Both the position numbers and the translations under genes were made by a program. From Flavobacterium dauae (lineage in GTDB: Bacteria; Bacteroidota; Bacteroidia; Flavobacteriales; Flavobacteriaceae), in NCBI RefSeq assembly GCF_004151275.2, contig NZ_CP130821.1, positions 310,001-374,000 of the forward strand: a stretch of 64,000 bases of DNA. The letters are read 5' to 3'. This document shows, piece by piece, positions 34,049-42,372 of this stretch (position 1 is its first letter; every line of letters starts with the position of its first letter). The notes beneath the pieces are model-generated. The model did no database searches, had not been told where the DNA came from, and was given only the letters and a program-made list of their open reading frames with translations.

Positions 34049-35145
34049 ATGAGCAATTTTACTAAAATTTTGTGGGGGGGGTAATTGCCCTAAGCCTTAC
34101 AGCGTGTAGTAGCGACAGTGTTTTTGAAGAACAAAATACTGATGAAGAACTGCCAATGACCACCAACAGTTTTAATAATAACAACAGTGGGCAATATGGA
34201 CCTAACCCTACACCTAATTTTTATGGAAAAAATTATATTTCGCCATGGGATATTTGGTATAGAAAAAGTATTGTTAACGGTCAACAAGATTTGCAACCAT
34301 TTTATTACTTTACCAACGGAAATATGGAAGATGTTACCCCTTATGATATCAGGGCTTTTGCGTATGCAGGTTTGGCGTATTTTGACAGTGATAATGATGG
34401 AACATATAACGATCCTAAAAAATTACAGGATACAGGCAATGGATTTGTTGCAGCGTTGAATAACGGTAATTACCCTAACTTATATGCACCACTAAGTAAT
34501 CCGCAAGAAGTAGGTAACTTGATAAGAATACCTGTTCCAATTGATGTACCTGCTTATCCAAATCCTAATTCCTCATTTCGTATAGAAGATAAAATTAACC
34601 ACTTGCCTGTAATTGGGGCAACTAATGCCGCTCCAAAATATACTACTCCTTATTCGGGATTTAATTTTGGCGGAACCATAACGCCGCAAGAAAGAGATTT
34701 ATTAGCCAATTACGGTAAAATATTCTTTTACGAAGTACATGTGTACAATAAGGTTACCGGTGCATTAGTGTTAAGTACGATGATGCACCCTAAAATTCAA
34801 ACACTTCCTAATGGAATAACACTTCCTAGTGATGTGGATCCGGGTTGGAAACCGGTTACGGATTTGTCGGGAACAAATCATCTTACCGGTAACGTACCAG
34901 GCTTTGGTAATTTTCCTTTATACTATTTTAATGCGAATATTAGCGGGGGAACACAGTGGGATTTTTCTGCTTCGTACAATGTTAATAAGTGTGACTCTCG
35001 CGAGGTGGTTTTTGATGTGCCTGCGGCGGTTGCCCCTTATGAGGTACAAATTGATCCCGTATTCAAGGTTACTTTAGATTTTTTTGCAACCGGACATACA
35101 GGCTGGGTTAACTCGGCACTGTATTTAAACCTGCACAGTAAATAA
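34049..35145 (+). pseudogene. Lipoprotein gene interrupted by a one-base shift in a G8 tract (possible phase-variable gene)
   Basis: From the ATG at 34049 translation reads MSNFTKILWGG and stops at 34082 because the tract at 34074-34081 has eight Gs. One more G would continue into VIALSLTACSSDS, giving a textbook lipoprotein signal (MSNFTKILWGGVIALSLTAC) and a protein of about 365 residues. The downstream frame (open from a GTG at 34072 to 35145) is intact: an Asn/Pro-rich stretch, then PYDIRAFAYAGLAYFDSDNDGTYNDPKKL, NYGKIFFYEVHVYNKVTGALVL and two late aromatic stretches. I recognise no family. GTG initiation would give a signal without its positive charge, so it is unlikely. Slipped-strand phase variation, a recent mutation or a sequencing error are all possible; the otherwise undamaged frame argues against long-standing decay. 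Confidence 0.75.
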
Positions 35146-35155
35146 ATCGTTTTAT

Positions 35156-35183
35156 AAAAAGGCTGTGAAATTGCAGCCTTTTT
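35156..35183 (+). terminator. Terminator after the G-tract lipoprotein gene
   Basis: AAAAAGGCTG and CAGCCTTTTT, 10-base arms, 11 bases past the stop. Confidence 0.75.
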
Positions 35184-35202
35184 AAATTTTAAAAATACAA
35201 TT

Positions 35203-36282
35203 ATGAAAAAGTATATATTCTTTTTAATACCGTTATTGTTTATAAACACGGTGTACAGCCAGGTTTTATATAGTGACGATTTTGACAATTACACCTTAGG
35301 CAATTTAGGAACCGACCCCACCGGTATAATACCCGGACAAGGTGGCTGGTTAACAAAAACCTATTATACAGCTCCTAATAATAGTTATTTTACAGTTACT
35401 ACTGAACCAAACAAAGGCAAGGTACTTACTTTATCTGCTCCTGTTTCCCATTCTTCGGGTAACTATTTTTCATACATATCTAAACCGGGTATAGATACCT
35501 TTATTGATCAACGTACAAACGGAAACAATGTTATTAAATTTGAAATAGATTATTATACAGGACCACAATATTATATGAGTGGGTGGAATGGTAGCGTTCC
35601 TGATAGTCAAATAAGTTTAATGAGTGAAACAGGTAAATTGTTTATGTACTATCATACATTACTTTCCCAAGCTGAAGCTATCACTGTTAGATATTCTACT
35701 AATGGAGTATCTACAGACGCAGGTGTATTAGGCAATGACCCTTGGGGCGATTTGTTACCTGTTGATACTTGGATTACTTTTATAGTGTATATGGATTATA
35801 CCAATAAAAAAATATATTTTGAAACACCTTATCTTGGAACTGTTGTTTCTGGCGATTTTTTAAGTCAAAGTACCTCAACCAATTTAATAGAAGATTTTAA
35901 ACCTGTTGAAATAATATTTGATATTGATGCAAATACAAATAGTAATGTACAGTACATAATTAATAGGTATGATAATATTAAAATAACGGCATTAAAAAAA
36001 GTGCCACAAAGTGTAATTGACTTAGGTACAAATGATTTTCTTTCAGAAAAATTTAATTTATACCCCAACCCGGCAAACAACATAGTAAACATAACAAATA
36101 ACGAAAATATGTTTGTTAAAGAGGTTGCAGTTTACGATGTTACAGGTAAGTTAATCAATACTCAAAACTTTAATGAACAAGCAGAAATACAGTTAAACGT
36201 AGAAAACTTGGCAAGCGGTACCTATTTATTGCATTTGCAAACCAATGAAGGCACAGCGGTTAAAAAGCTGGTGAAGAAGTAA
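35203..36282 (+). CDS. Secreted protein with T9SS sorting domain
   Basis: The 359-residue precursor has a signal peptide (MKKYIFFLIPLLFINTVYSQ). A central region (about 20-265; LYSDDFDNYTLGNLG at its start, KFEIDYYTGPQYYMSGW, VDTWITFIVYMDYTNKKIYFE) has the strand pattern of LamG/concanavalin-like carbohydrate-binding folds. The C-terminus (FNLYPNPANNIVNI ... ASGTYLLHLQTNEGTAVKKLVKK) is a type A T9SS sorting domain, so the protein should be exported through SprA/Sov and anchored or released at the surface. Its ATG is only 20 bases after a terminator, and no consensus promoter is visible. The G-tract lipoprotein precedes it. Confidence 0.85.
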   Translation: MKKYIFFLIPLLFINTVYSQVLYSDDFDNYTLGNLGTDPTGIIPGQGGWLTKTYYTAPNNSYFTVTTEPNKGKVLTLSAPVSHSSGNYFSYISKPGIDTFIDQRTNGNNVIKFEIDYYTGPQYYMSGWNGSVPDSQISLMSETGKLFMYYHTLLSQAEAITVRYSTNGVSTDAGVLGNDPWGDLLPVDTWITFIVYMDYTNKKIYFETPYLGTVVSGDFLSQSTSTNLIEDFKPVEIIFDIDANTNSNVQYIINRYDNIKITALKKVPQSVIDLGTNDFLSEKFNLYPNPANNIVNITNNENMFVKEVAVYDVTGKLINTQNFNEQAEIQLNVENLASGTYLLHLQTNEGTAVKKLVKK

Positions 36283-36322
36283 AACAAAGAAGGTGTCTAA
36301 AAAGTAAAACAATTAAGTATAA

Positions 36323-36402
36323 TTGTCATTCCGACGAAGGAGGAATCTTATATAATCAACACTTTAGATTTTTCGACTTCACTCCGTTTCGCTCAAAATG
36401 AC
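36323..36402. repeat. Dispersed repeat, family A (copy 1)
   Basis: The element begins TTGTCATTCCGACGAAGG and ends CTTCACTCCGTTTCGCTC followed by AAAATGACA. An inverted copy lies at 52804-52865, with 24 of 27 bases matching in the right-hand block. Confidence 0.7.
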
Positions 36403-36425
36403 ACTTTTTGGACAACCTCTTCTTT

Positions 36426-38033
36426 TTAATTTGGCATTACCAAGGTTTCGTTTAATTCCCAGTTGGCTCTAATGTCAAATTCTTTTTGAAACCAAATTAC
36501 GTTTTCGGGCTGACGTTTTTCTAAATAATTTCCGGTATCCCATTTTTGGTTGCCGTTGGCATCTTCAATAATCCGTACAAAATATTTTGCCGGTTCAATA
36601 GCCCTAAATTCAATGGTGCTGTCTCCGGTAAGGTATAAATAATCATACACTTTTTCGTCTTTGTTCAGCAGTTCAAAAATAATGGGATAATGTACCAAAC
36701 CTTCTAACGTAAACGAGATATTTCCATAATCGGTAAGTTTATTGGTTTGAAAACGCTGAATTAGTTCGGTTTTTAATGAATTGTCATAAAAATCGGTCAC
36801 GCTGTTTGGTTGTAAATACACGGTGTATTTTTCCTCTTCGGTTTTATCAAACAAGATTTTTACTGTGTTGTTGATAGAGTCTAATTTCAAATCAAACGGA
36901 ATTTGCAAAGAATCTTTTCCAATCAGCTGTATTAAATTCTTGTCAATGGTTTTAACAGGCGTATTGGTGGTAAAAGTAACGGTATCTCTGTATTGAAGGA
37001 TACCACTTTTTGTAAATTTAACCTGTAACGTATCGATCAATTTTACGTTTCGCTGGGTTACCGTATGAATTTTTTCATACGCATCGGCTTTGAAACGGAA
37101 TTGCAATGAATCATATTTGTCCATTGGTGTAAAAATGTAAATAGAATCTTTATCGGGTACTTTTACAAAATGCGATGCAATGGGCTGATTGTTACCTGAA
37201 ACCGTAAGTTGTAATTTTTTCACATCGCCTTCAAAACCTGCAAGCCACTTGTTTTGGCTAACCATTGACGGTCGGTAAGCAGTAGCCGATTTTTCTTCCT
37301 GAAATAATTTTAAGCTGTAAATACTGTCGGTTGGTAAAGTGATCGGGGTAGAATAAAAACCAATTTTATCTGATTTTGGATCGAACTTATAATTGCTGCT
37401 TTTTTCTTGTAAAGCAACAAGGTAATAACTGCCTCTTTTTAAATTTTCTAAATCAACAGAAGTAATACTGTCGCGAGAACTGGCTACGTACAGCGGCTTT
37501 TTCTTGTAAATGGTCGAATCTGTAAAACCTTCGGTTTCATACAACAACATATTTACCAAACCTGATGTTTTTTTGTTGTAAGCATCTTGATAAGAGGTTG
37601 GAACTTTTAACGAATCAATATACGTTCCGGTCGAAAAAACATATTTGTAATTCGTGTACGGATTACCTTCGTTATTGTCCTGGATGCTTTCGCCAAAATT
37701 AAAACTATAGGTGGTATTGGCTTTTAGCGTATCAAAAATCTTGATTTTTATAAATTTGCTTGGATACCCCATAGGAATAATTTCAGGCTGTGTTTCCATT
37801 GGAGGCGAAATAATCAACTGCTGGTTTACTTTATTCAGCTTTACATATTCGTCAAAATTAATCTGAATCTCTTTTTTGGTAAACGACGTACTAAAGTTTT
37901 CGGGTAAAGTTGATAAAATCACCGGAGGCAACGTGTCTTGTGGACCACCCGTTATGGTTCCGCGTTTCGCACAGTTTGTAAACAGCACCAAAGTTAGTAT
38001 CAATAAAAAACTAAAATATCTTAAAAATCTCAT
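36426..38033 (-). CDS. Ig-like (Big_5-type) domain lipoprotein
   Basis: Starting at the ATG at 38033 gives 535 residues with a lipoprotein signal (MRFLRYFSFLLILTLVLFTN, Cys just after). Residues 25-125 (RGTITGGPQDTLPPVILSTLPENFST then KKEIQINFDEYVKLN) are the bacterial Ig-like Big_5 domain found in a widespread Bacteroidota lipoprotein family. The rest contains strand-rich repeats and a late ARIIEDANGNQKWDTGNY-like phrase (YFVRIIEDANGNQKWDTG) suggesting calcium or cell-surface domains. The role is unknown. comF lies directly upstream on the same strand, a frequent arrangement in this group. Confidence 0.85.
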   Translation of the reverse strand: MRFLRYFSFLLILTLVLFTNCAKRGTITGGPQDTLPPVILSTLPENFSTSFTKKEIQINFDEYVKLNKVNQQLIISPPMETQPEIIPMGYPSKFIKIKIFDTLKANTTYSFNFGESIQDNNEGNPYTNYKYVFSTGTYIDSLKVPTSYQDAYNKKTSGLVNMLLYETEGFTDSTIYKKKPLYVASSRDSITSVDLENLKRGSYYLVALQEKSSNYKFDPKSDKIGFYSTPITLPTDSIYSLKLFQEEKSATAYRPSMVSQNKWLAGFEGDVKKLQLTVSGNNQPIASHFVKVPDKDSIYIFTPMDKYDSLQFRFKADAYEKIHTVTQRNVKLIDTLQVKFTKSGILQYRDTVTFTTNTPVKTIDKNLIQLIGKDSLQIPFDLKLDSINNTVKILFDKTEEEKYTVYLQPNSVTDFYDNSLKTELIQRFQTNKLTDYGNISFTLEGLVHYPIIFELLNKDEKVYDYLYLTGDSTIEFRAIEPAKYFVRIIEDANGNQKWDTGNYLEKRQPENVIWFQKEFDIRANWELNETLVMPN

Positions 38034-38078
38034 CAACTTAAATTTACCTTGCAAAGTAACTATTTTTATTTGATTTTT

Positions 38079-38765
38079 TTAGCGTGTATATGCCATTGTT
38101 AATACACTTATTTTGTTGGTCGAATTTTTTAAGATGCACTTACCTGCAATTTCTAACGTAGATCCCGTAGTCATTACATCGTCAATAAGCAAAATGTTTT
38201 TGTTTTGCAGGTTTTCATATTTTGCATTCACAATAAATTCGCTTTTGCTTTCGGCACGTTGCCACATACTTTTCTTGGTTTGCGTTTTGGTTTTTGTGGT
38301 TTTAATAAGATAATCTTTGTAAAACGGAATGTTTAGCTGTTTGCTTAATTCGTTTCCAAAACCGTCTAACTGATTGTAACCGCGTTTTTTTTCTTTTGAT
38401 TGATGCAACGGAATGCAAACAACGAAATCAATCCAGTTAAAAACTTCGTGATTTTTTAAATGCTGTAAAGTCAGCGTAGCAAAAAAGGCAGAAATTTTCT
38501 GCTGATTTTTATATTTAAGTTCGTGCAGTAATTTTTGTACGATACTTTTTTCAGAAAAATATAAAGTTGCCAAACAATGTTCTGTCGAAAGTTTTCCATA
38601 AAAGCGTCGTTTCATTTCGGTATTATTGTTTAACGTTAGCGGAATAAAATCCAAATTCATCAAACAATTGCTGCACAAAATATCATTCCCGTTGTGCAGA
38701 ACTTCATCGCAACCATAACAAAAATGCGGATAAAATAAATCAAATACATTTTTAATCCAGTCCAT
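38079..38765 (-). CDS. ComF-family phosphoribosyltransferase-like protein
   Basis: The 228-residue protein has an N-terminal zinc-ribbon (CYGCDEVLHNGNDILCSNCLMNL) and a PRTase fold with the PRPP loop ILLIDDVMTTGSTLEIAGKCI and the HELKYKNQQKIS hood segment. ComF proteins take part in DNA uptake for natural competence, although competence in this organism is not shown. Downstream is the Big_5 lipoprotein gene; upstream a divergent small membrane protein begins at 38832. Confidence 0.9.
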   Translation of the reverse strand: MDWIKNVFDLFYPHFCYGCDEVLHNGNDILCSNCLMNLDFIPLTLNNNTEMKRRFYGKLSTEHCLATLYFSEKSIVQKLLHELKYKNQQKISAFFATLTLQHLKNHEVFNWIDFVVCIPLHQSKEKKRGYNQLDGFGNELSKQLNIPFYKDYLIKTTKTKTQTKKSMWQRAESKSEFIVNAKYENLQNKNILLIDDVMTTGSTLEIAGKCILKNSTNKISVLTMAYTR

Positions 38766-38777
38766 AATTTGCTTTTG

Positions 38778-38806
38778 TTGAAATTACAAAAAATATTTTA
38801 AATTTG
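38778..38806 (+). promoter_or_regulatory. Promoter of the 55-residue membrane protein
   Basis: TTG at 38778-38780 and TAAATTTG at 38799-38806, 18 bases apart. It starts transcription near 38810, about 22 bases before the ATG. Confidence 0.6.
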
Positions 38807-38831
38807 TAGATAAAACACAAAGTTTATTGCA

Positions 38832-38999
38832 ATGAAACCTATTTATAAACAGTTACTATTTGCTTTAGTTGGATTTTTTTTATTGTTTTTTGCACTCTAT
38901 TTTTTAACGGATTTTAGTTTTGGATCTTCACTTTTCATTTCTTTTTGTACCGGTTTAATTATCTTTTGGAACAATAGAAAAGGCTTAAAACTTAATTAA
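38832..38999 (+). CDS. 55-residue membrane protein of unknown function
   Basis: The short frame starts MKPIYKQLLFALVGFFLLFF and ends IFWNNRKGLKLN. It forms two hydrophobic helices (about 8-25 and 31-47) with positively charged ends inside by the positive-inside rule. A good promoter precedes it at the proper distance, which is the main argument that it is expressed. No family is recognised, though two-helix proteins of this kind are common in Flavobacteriia. Confidence 0.6.
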   Translation: MKPIYKQLLFALVGFFLLFFALYFLTDFSFGSSLFISFCTGLIIFWNNRKGLKLN

Positions 39000-39288
39000 A
39001 AATACAAAAGCTTAACCCGTAGTGCATTAACAATTTAGTTTTAATGATTTGATATTCAGTAATTTATTTTTTTTACCACAGATATACGGTATCATTTTAT
39101 AGATTGATTTTACTAATAATTAAATTTTCACAGATATTGAATACGTTAAATTCAATAAGTTACGATAACTTTTTTGTTTAGCTTAGGGCAATTCGTAATA
39201 ATCTGTGCATCTGTGGGAATTCTATAAATACGGTACAGTAAAAGCTTATTAAAAATCCGCAAATCAACAAAATGTGCGGAATTTTAGT
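39000..39288. repeat. Intergenic region holding a family C repeat (copy 2, 39076-39216)
   Basis: The gap contains no gene. The unit begins CCACAGATATAC at 39076 and ends ATCTGTGCATCTGTGG at 39201-39216; its 16-base right end is identical to the copies ending at 21739 and 48341. The middle differs in length and sequence. The last 80 bases lead to the glyS promoter. Confidence 0.7.
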
Positions 39289-39296
39289 ATTTTTGC
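39289..39296 (+). promoter_or_regulatory. -7 box of glyS
   Basis: TATTTTTG ends three bases before the ATG at 39300, so transcription should start on or very near the A of the start codon, giving a leaderless message. Confidence 0.55.
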
Positions 39297-39299
39297 ACT

Positions 39300-40844
39300 A
39301 TGGCAAAACAAGACGACATTTTTAAAAATGTAATTTCGCACGCAAAAGAATACGGATATATTTTTCCGTCAAGCGAAATTTACGATGGATTAAGCGCGGT
39401 TTACGATTATGCGCAAAACGGTGTAGAATTAAAAAAGAATATTCGTGAGTACTGGTGGAAATCAATGGTACAAATGCACGAAAATATTGTGGGGATCGAT
39501 GCGGCAATCTTTATGCACCCAACCACCTGGAAAGCATCGGGGCACGTTGACGCCTTTAACGATCCGTTGATTGACAATAAAGATTCTAAAAAAAGATATA
39601 GAGCCGATGTTTTGATCGAAGATTATTGCGAGAAATTATGGCAAAAGGCTCAAAAAGAAATCGAAAAAGCTAAAGGTCGTTTTGGCGATGCTTTTAACGA
39701 AGAAGAATTTATCACGACCAATCCACGTGTGGTAGAATATCTTTCAAAAAAGAAAGAAATTTTAGAACGAATGGCGTCTGGTTTAGATTCGGGCAATTTA
39801 GAAGATGTAAAAACCTTGATTGAAGAATTGGGGATTGCCGATCCGGAAACAGGTTCTAAAAACTGGACCGATGTTCGTCAGTTCAATTTAATGTTCGGAA
39901 CAAAATTAGGAGCATCGGCAGATACCGCTATGGATTTGTATTTGCGTCCGGAAACTGCACAAGGAATATTCGTGAACTTTTTAAACGTTCAAAAAACCGG
40001 ACGTATGAAAATTCCGTTCGGAATTGCACAAACCGGAAAAGCCTTCCGCAACGAAATCGTAGCACGTCAGTTTATTTTCCGTATGCGTGAATTTGAACAA
40101 ATGGAAATGCAGTTTTTTGTAAAACCGGGCGAAGAAATGACCTATTACGAATACTGGAAAGAAACCCGTTTAAAATGGCATTTGTCGTTAGGTTTAGGAA
40201 AAGAAAACTACCGTTTTCACGACCACGAAAAATTGGCACATTATGCAAACGCAGCAGCAGATATCGAATTTAACTTCCCATTCGGATTTAAAGAATTAGA
40301 AGGAATCCATTCAAGAACCGATTTCGATTTAAAAGCACACGAACAACATTCGGGTAAAAAACTACAGTTTTTCGATAACGAAACAAATTCATCTTACGTG
40401 CCTTATGTTGTAGAAACATCGGTAGGATTGGATCGTATGTTTTTATCGGTTTTCTCAAAAGCTTTGCAAGAAGAAACCTTGGAAGACGGTTCAACACGTA
40501 CCGTTTTAAAACTACCTGCGGTTTTAGCACCAACAAAAGCAGCGGTATTGCCATTGGTTAAAAAAGACGGCTTACCGGACGTTGCCCGTGAAATCATTGA
40601 AGAGTTGAAATGGGATTTCAACGTAGCTTATGATGAAAAAGATGCAGTTGGTCGCCGTTACCGCCGCCAGGATGCTTTGGGAACGCCGTTCTGCATCACA
40701 GTAGATCATCAAACATTAGAAGACAAAACCGTAACCATTCGCCACCGCGATACCATGAAGCAAGATCGTGTGGCAATTGCAGAATTGCGAAACATCATCA
40801 ATGAAGAAGTTTCTATGCGTAACTGGTTACAGAAGATGAAGTAA
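39300..40844 (+). CDS. glyS: Glycyl-tRNA synthetase (single-chain, dimeric type)
   Basis: This class II enzyme charges tRNA-Gly. The 514-residue chain opens MAKQDDIFKNVISHAKEYGYIFPSSEIYDGLSAVYDY as in relatives, then has motif 2 (FRNEIVARQFIFRMREFEQMEMQFF), the glycine-site SRTDFDLKAHEQHS, motif 3 (SVGLDRMFLSVF) and a C-terminal anticodon-binding domain (KAAVLPLVKKDGLPDVAREIIEELK). It is the eukaryote/archaeal-like dimeric form, not the alpha2-beta2 glyQS type. The conserved N-terminus supports the start despite the promoter being so close. Confidence 0.97.
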   Translation: MAKQDDIFKNVISHAKEYGYIFPSSEIYDGLSAVYDYAQNGVELKKNIREYWWKSMVQMHENIVGIDAAIFMHPTTWKASGHVDAFNDPLIDNKDSKKRYRADVLIEDYCEKLWQKAQKEIEKAKGRFGDAFNEEEFITTNPRVVEYLSKKKEILERMASGLDSGNLEDVKTLIEELGIADPETGSKNWTDVRQFNLMFGTKLGASADTAMDLYLRPETAQGIFVNFLNVQKTGRMKIPFGIAQTGKAFRNEIVARQFIFRMREFEQMEMQFFVKPGEEMTYYEYWKETRLKWHLSLGLGKENYRFHDHEKLAHYANAAADIEFNFPFGFKELEGIHSRTDFDLKAHEQHSGKKLQFFDNETNSSYVPYVVETSVGLDRMFLSVFSKALQEETLEDGSTRTVLKLPAVLAPTKAAVLPLVKKDGLPDVAREIIEELKWDFNVAYDEKDAVGRRYRRQDALGTPFCITVDHQTLEDKTVTIRHRDTMKQDRVAIAELRNIINEEVSMRNWLQKMK

Positions 40845-40860
40845 TTATATTTAAGCAAAA

Positions 40861-40890
40861 AAAAATCGCCGAAAGGCGATTTTTTTTACG
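40861..40890. terminator. Bidirectional terminator between glyS and the UspA gene
   Basis: AAAAATCGCC and GGCGATTTTT around a GAAA loop, with A and T runs on both sides, between converging genes. Confidence 0.8.
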
Positions 40891-41715
40891 TTACAACTTA
40901 AAAGTAATAATCGATTTTGGCGAATGGTTCATTAAATCTTCGCTGATGCTGCCGTTTAACAGTCGGGCAAAGCCTTTTCTGCCGTGCGTTCCCATGGCAA
41001 TTAAATCGGCGTTTACGCGTTCTGCAAAATTTAAAATACCTTTTTCAATATCTAAATCGTTGTAGATAGAAAATTCGTACGCATCTAAATTATATTGTTT
41101 TAAAAAGTCGTGTGCCATTTGTTCGGCAATGTGCGTAGGTTTAAAATTATTAGGGGTGTTAATCATTAAAAAATGTGGATTGGCGCCGTTCAACTTTAAG
41201 AAATTGATAATTTTTTCAAATCCTTTTGCCGATTCTTCAGAGAAATCATTCGCAAAAACAACTTTGTTAAAGCTTACTTCACTGTTGTTTCCTTTTATTG
41301 CCAACACAGGAATATCAGACATGCGGATGACCTTTTCTGTATTTGAACCAACGAAGAATTCTTTAAAACCGCTGGCTCCGTGCGATCCCATAACAATCAA
41401 GTCAATATTATTTGCTTTGGCAACATTGATTACCTCGTGAAACGTACGTCCTAAAATCAAAATTTGCGAAACGTTTAATCCGTTTAATTCTTCAGACATT
41501 GATGTTTGAGTCAGTTTTGCTTCGGCACCTTCTTTAAAAAGCATAATCTCAGGAATGTCATAACCCGGTTTAATCATATCCATAGTTTCCTGAGGCATAT
41601 CAATTATATGTAATAAAATAATTTCAGCGTTCGATTTTCTTGCAATACCAGCTGCGGCTTTTAAGGCAACAAATGCCTGTTCGGAAAAATCGGTTGGTAC
41701 TAAAATTTTTTTCAT
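40891..41715 (-). CDS. Universal stress protein, two UspA domains
   Basis: The 274-residue protein has two Usp domains (about 1-140 and 145-274). Each shows the phosphate-binding GxxGxxG-type loop: MGSHGASGFKEFFVGSNTEKVI in the first and MGTHGRKGFARLLNGSISEDLM in the second, together with N-terminal KKILVPTDFSEQA. Such tandem forms bind ATP or related ligands and support survival under stress. The ATG at 41715 is used; a TTG nine bases earlier is less likely. Confidence 0.92.
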   Translation of the reverse strand: MKKILVPTDFSEQAFVALKAAAGIARKSNAEIILLHIIDMPQETMDMIKPGYDIPEIMLFKEGAEAKLTQTSMSEELNGLNVSQILILGRTFHEVINVAKANNIDLIVMGSHGASGFKEFFVGSNTEKVIRMSDIPVLAIKGNNSEVSFNKVVFANDFSEESAKGFEKIINFLKLNGANPHFLMINTPNNFKPTHIAEQMAHDFLKQYNLDAYEFSIYNDLDIEKGILNFAERVNADLIAMGTHGRKGFARLLNGSISEDLMNHSPKSIITFKL

Positions 41716-41817
41716 ATTGGTCAAATTTATTAGGTTAGTAAATCTTTATGTTAAATGTATAAATATATCATATTATCGAATAATAACCAAAAAAAACAAT
41801 TACTAAAATAAAATTTG

Positions 41818-41825
41818 TATATTTG
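41818..41825 (+). promoter_or_regulatory. -7 box of the rimP-nusA-infB operon
   Basis: TATATTTG, which should start transcription near 41829 and give a leader of about 62 bases that includes the hairpin at 41855-41876. Confidence 0.6.
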
Positions 41826-41854
41826 CAACGTTATTTATTGTTAAACTAAATAAT

Positions 41855-41883
41855 GAGGGGACATAATTGTCCCCTCTTTTTAT
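41855..41883 (+). terminator. Leader terminator (attenuator) of rimP-nusA-infB
   Basis: GAGGGGAC and GTCCCCTC, perfect 8-base G/C-rich arms around ATAATT, followed immediately by TTTTTATA. It is a complete intrinsic terminator lying between the promoter and the rimP ATG at 41891. Confidence 0.75.
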
Positions 41884-41890
41884 ACAAAAG

Positions 41891-42355
41891 ATGGATTTTA
41901 AAACTCAAGTTAAAGATTTGTTAGAACAAGGACTGGCAGAACATCCCGAACTTTTTTTGATAGATTTTTCTATTTCGCCCGATTATAAAATTTCTGTGGT
42001 AATTGACGGCGATAACGGTGTGAATTTGCAGGATTGTATCGATGTAAGTAGAAGTATCGAGCACAATTTAGATCGCGAAGAACAAGATTTTTCGTTAGAA
42101 GTAGCATCGGCAGGGGCAACAGCACCTTTAAAATTCCCACGACAGTATAAAAAAAATATCGGTAGAACTTTAGAGGTAACAACCGAAAACGAGAAGATAG
42201 AAGCCAAGTTGACAGATGCAGACAATGAGGCAATAAAATTAGAATGGAAAGCCCGCGAACCCAAAAAGATTGGCAAAGGCAAAGAAACAGTTGTTAAAAC
42301 TGTTGAAATTCCGTACATTAGCATCAAAAAAGCAGTTGTAGTTATATCATTTTAA
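41891..42355 (+). CDS. rimP: Ribosome maturation factor RimP
   Basis: RimP assists maturation of the 30S subunit. The 154-residue chain has [73 protein letters not shown], the usual alpha/beta domain followed by a C-terminal Sm-like barrel. Starting at 41891 (MDFKTQV) is preferred to a longer frame from 41867, which would begin inside the leader terminator. nusA follows after 17 bases. Confidence 0.93.
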   Translation: MDFKTQVKDLLEQGLAEHPELFLIDFSISPDYKISVVIDGDNGVNLQDCIDVSRSIEHNLDREEQDFSLEVASAGATAPLKFPRQYKKNIGRTLEVTTENEKIEAKLTDADNEAIKLEWKAREPKKIGKGKETVVKTVEIPYISIKKAVVVISF

Positions 42356-42372
42356 ATAATACAGATAATTTC

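Noticed and set aside
41867..41890. RimP start at 41867
   Set aside because: This would place the start codon within the leader terminator hairpin; the ATG at 41891 is better.
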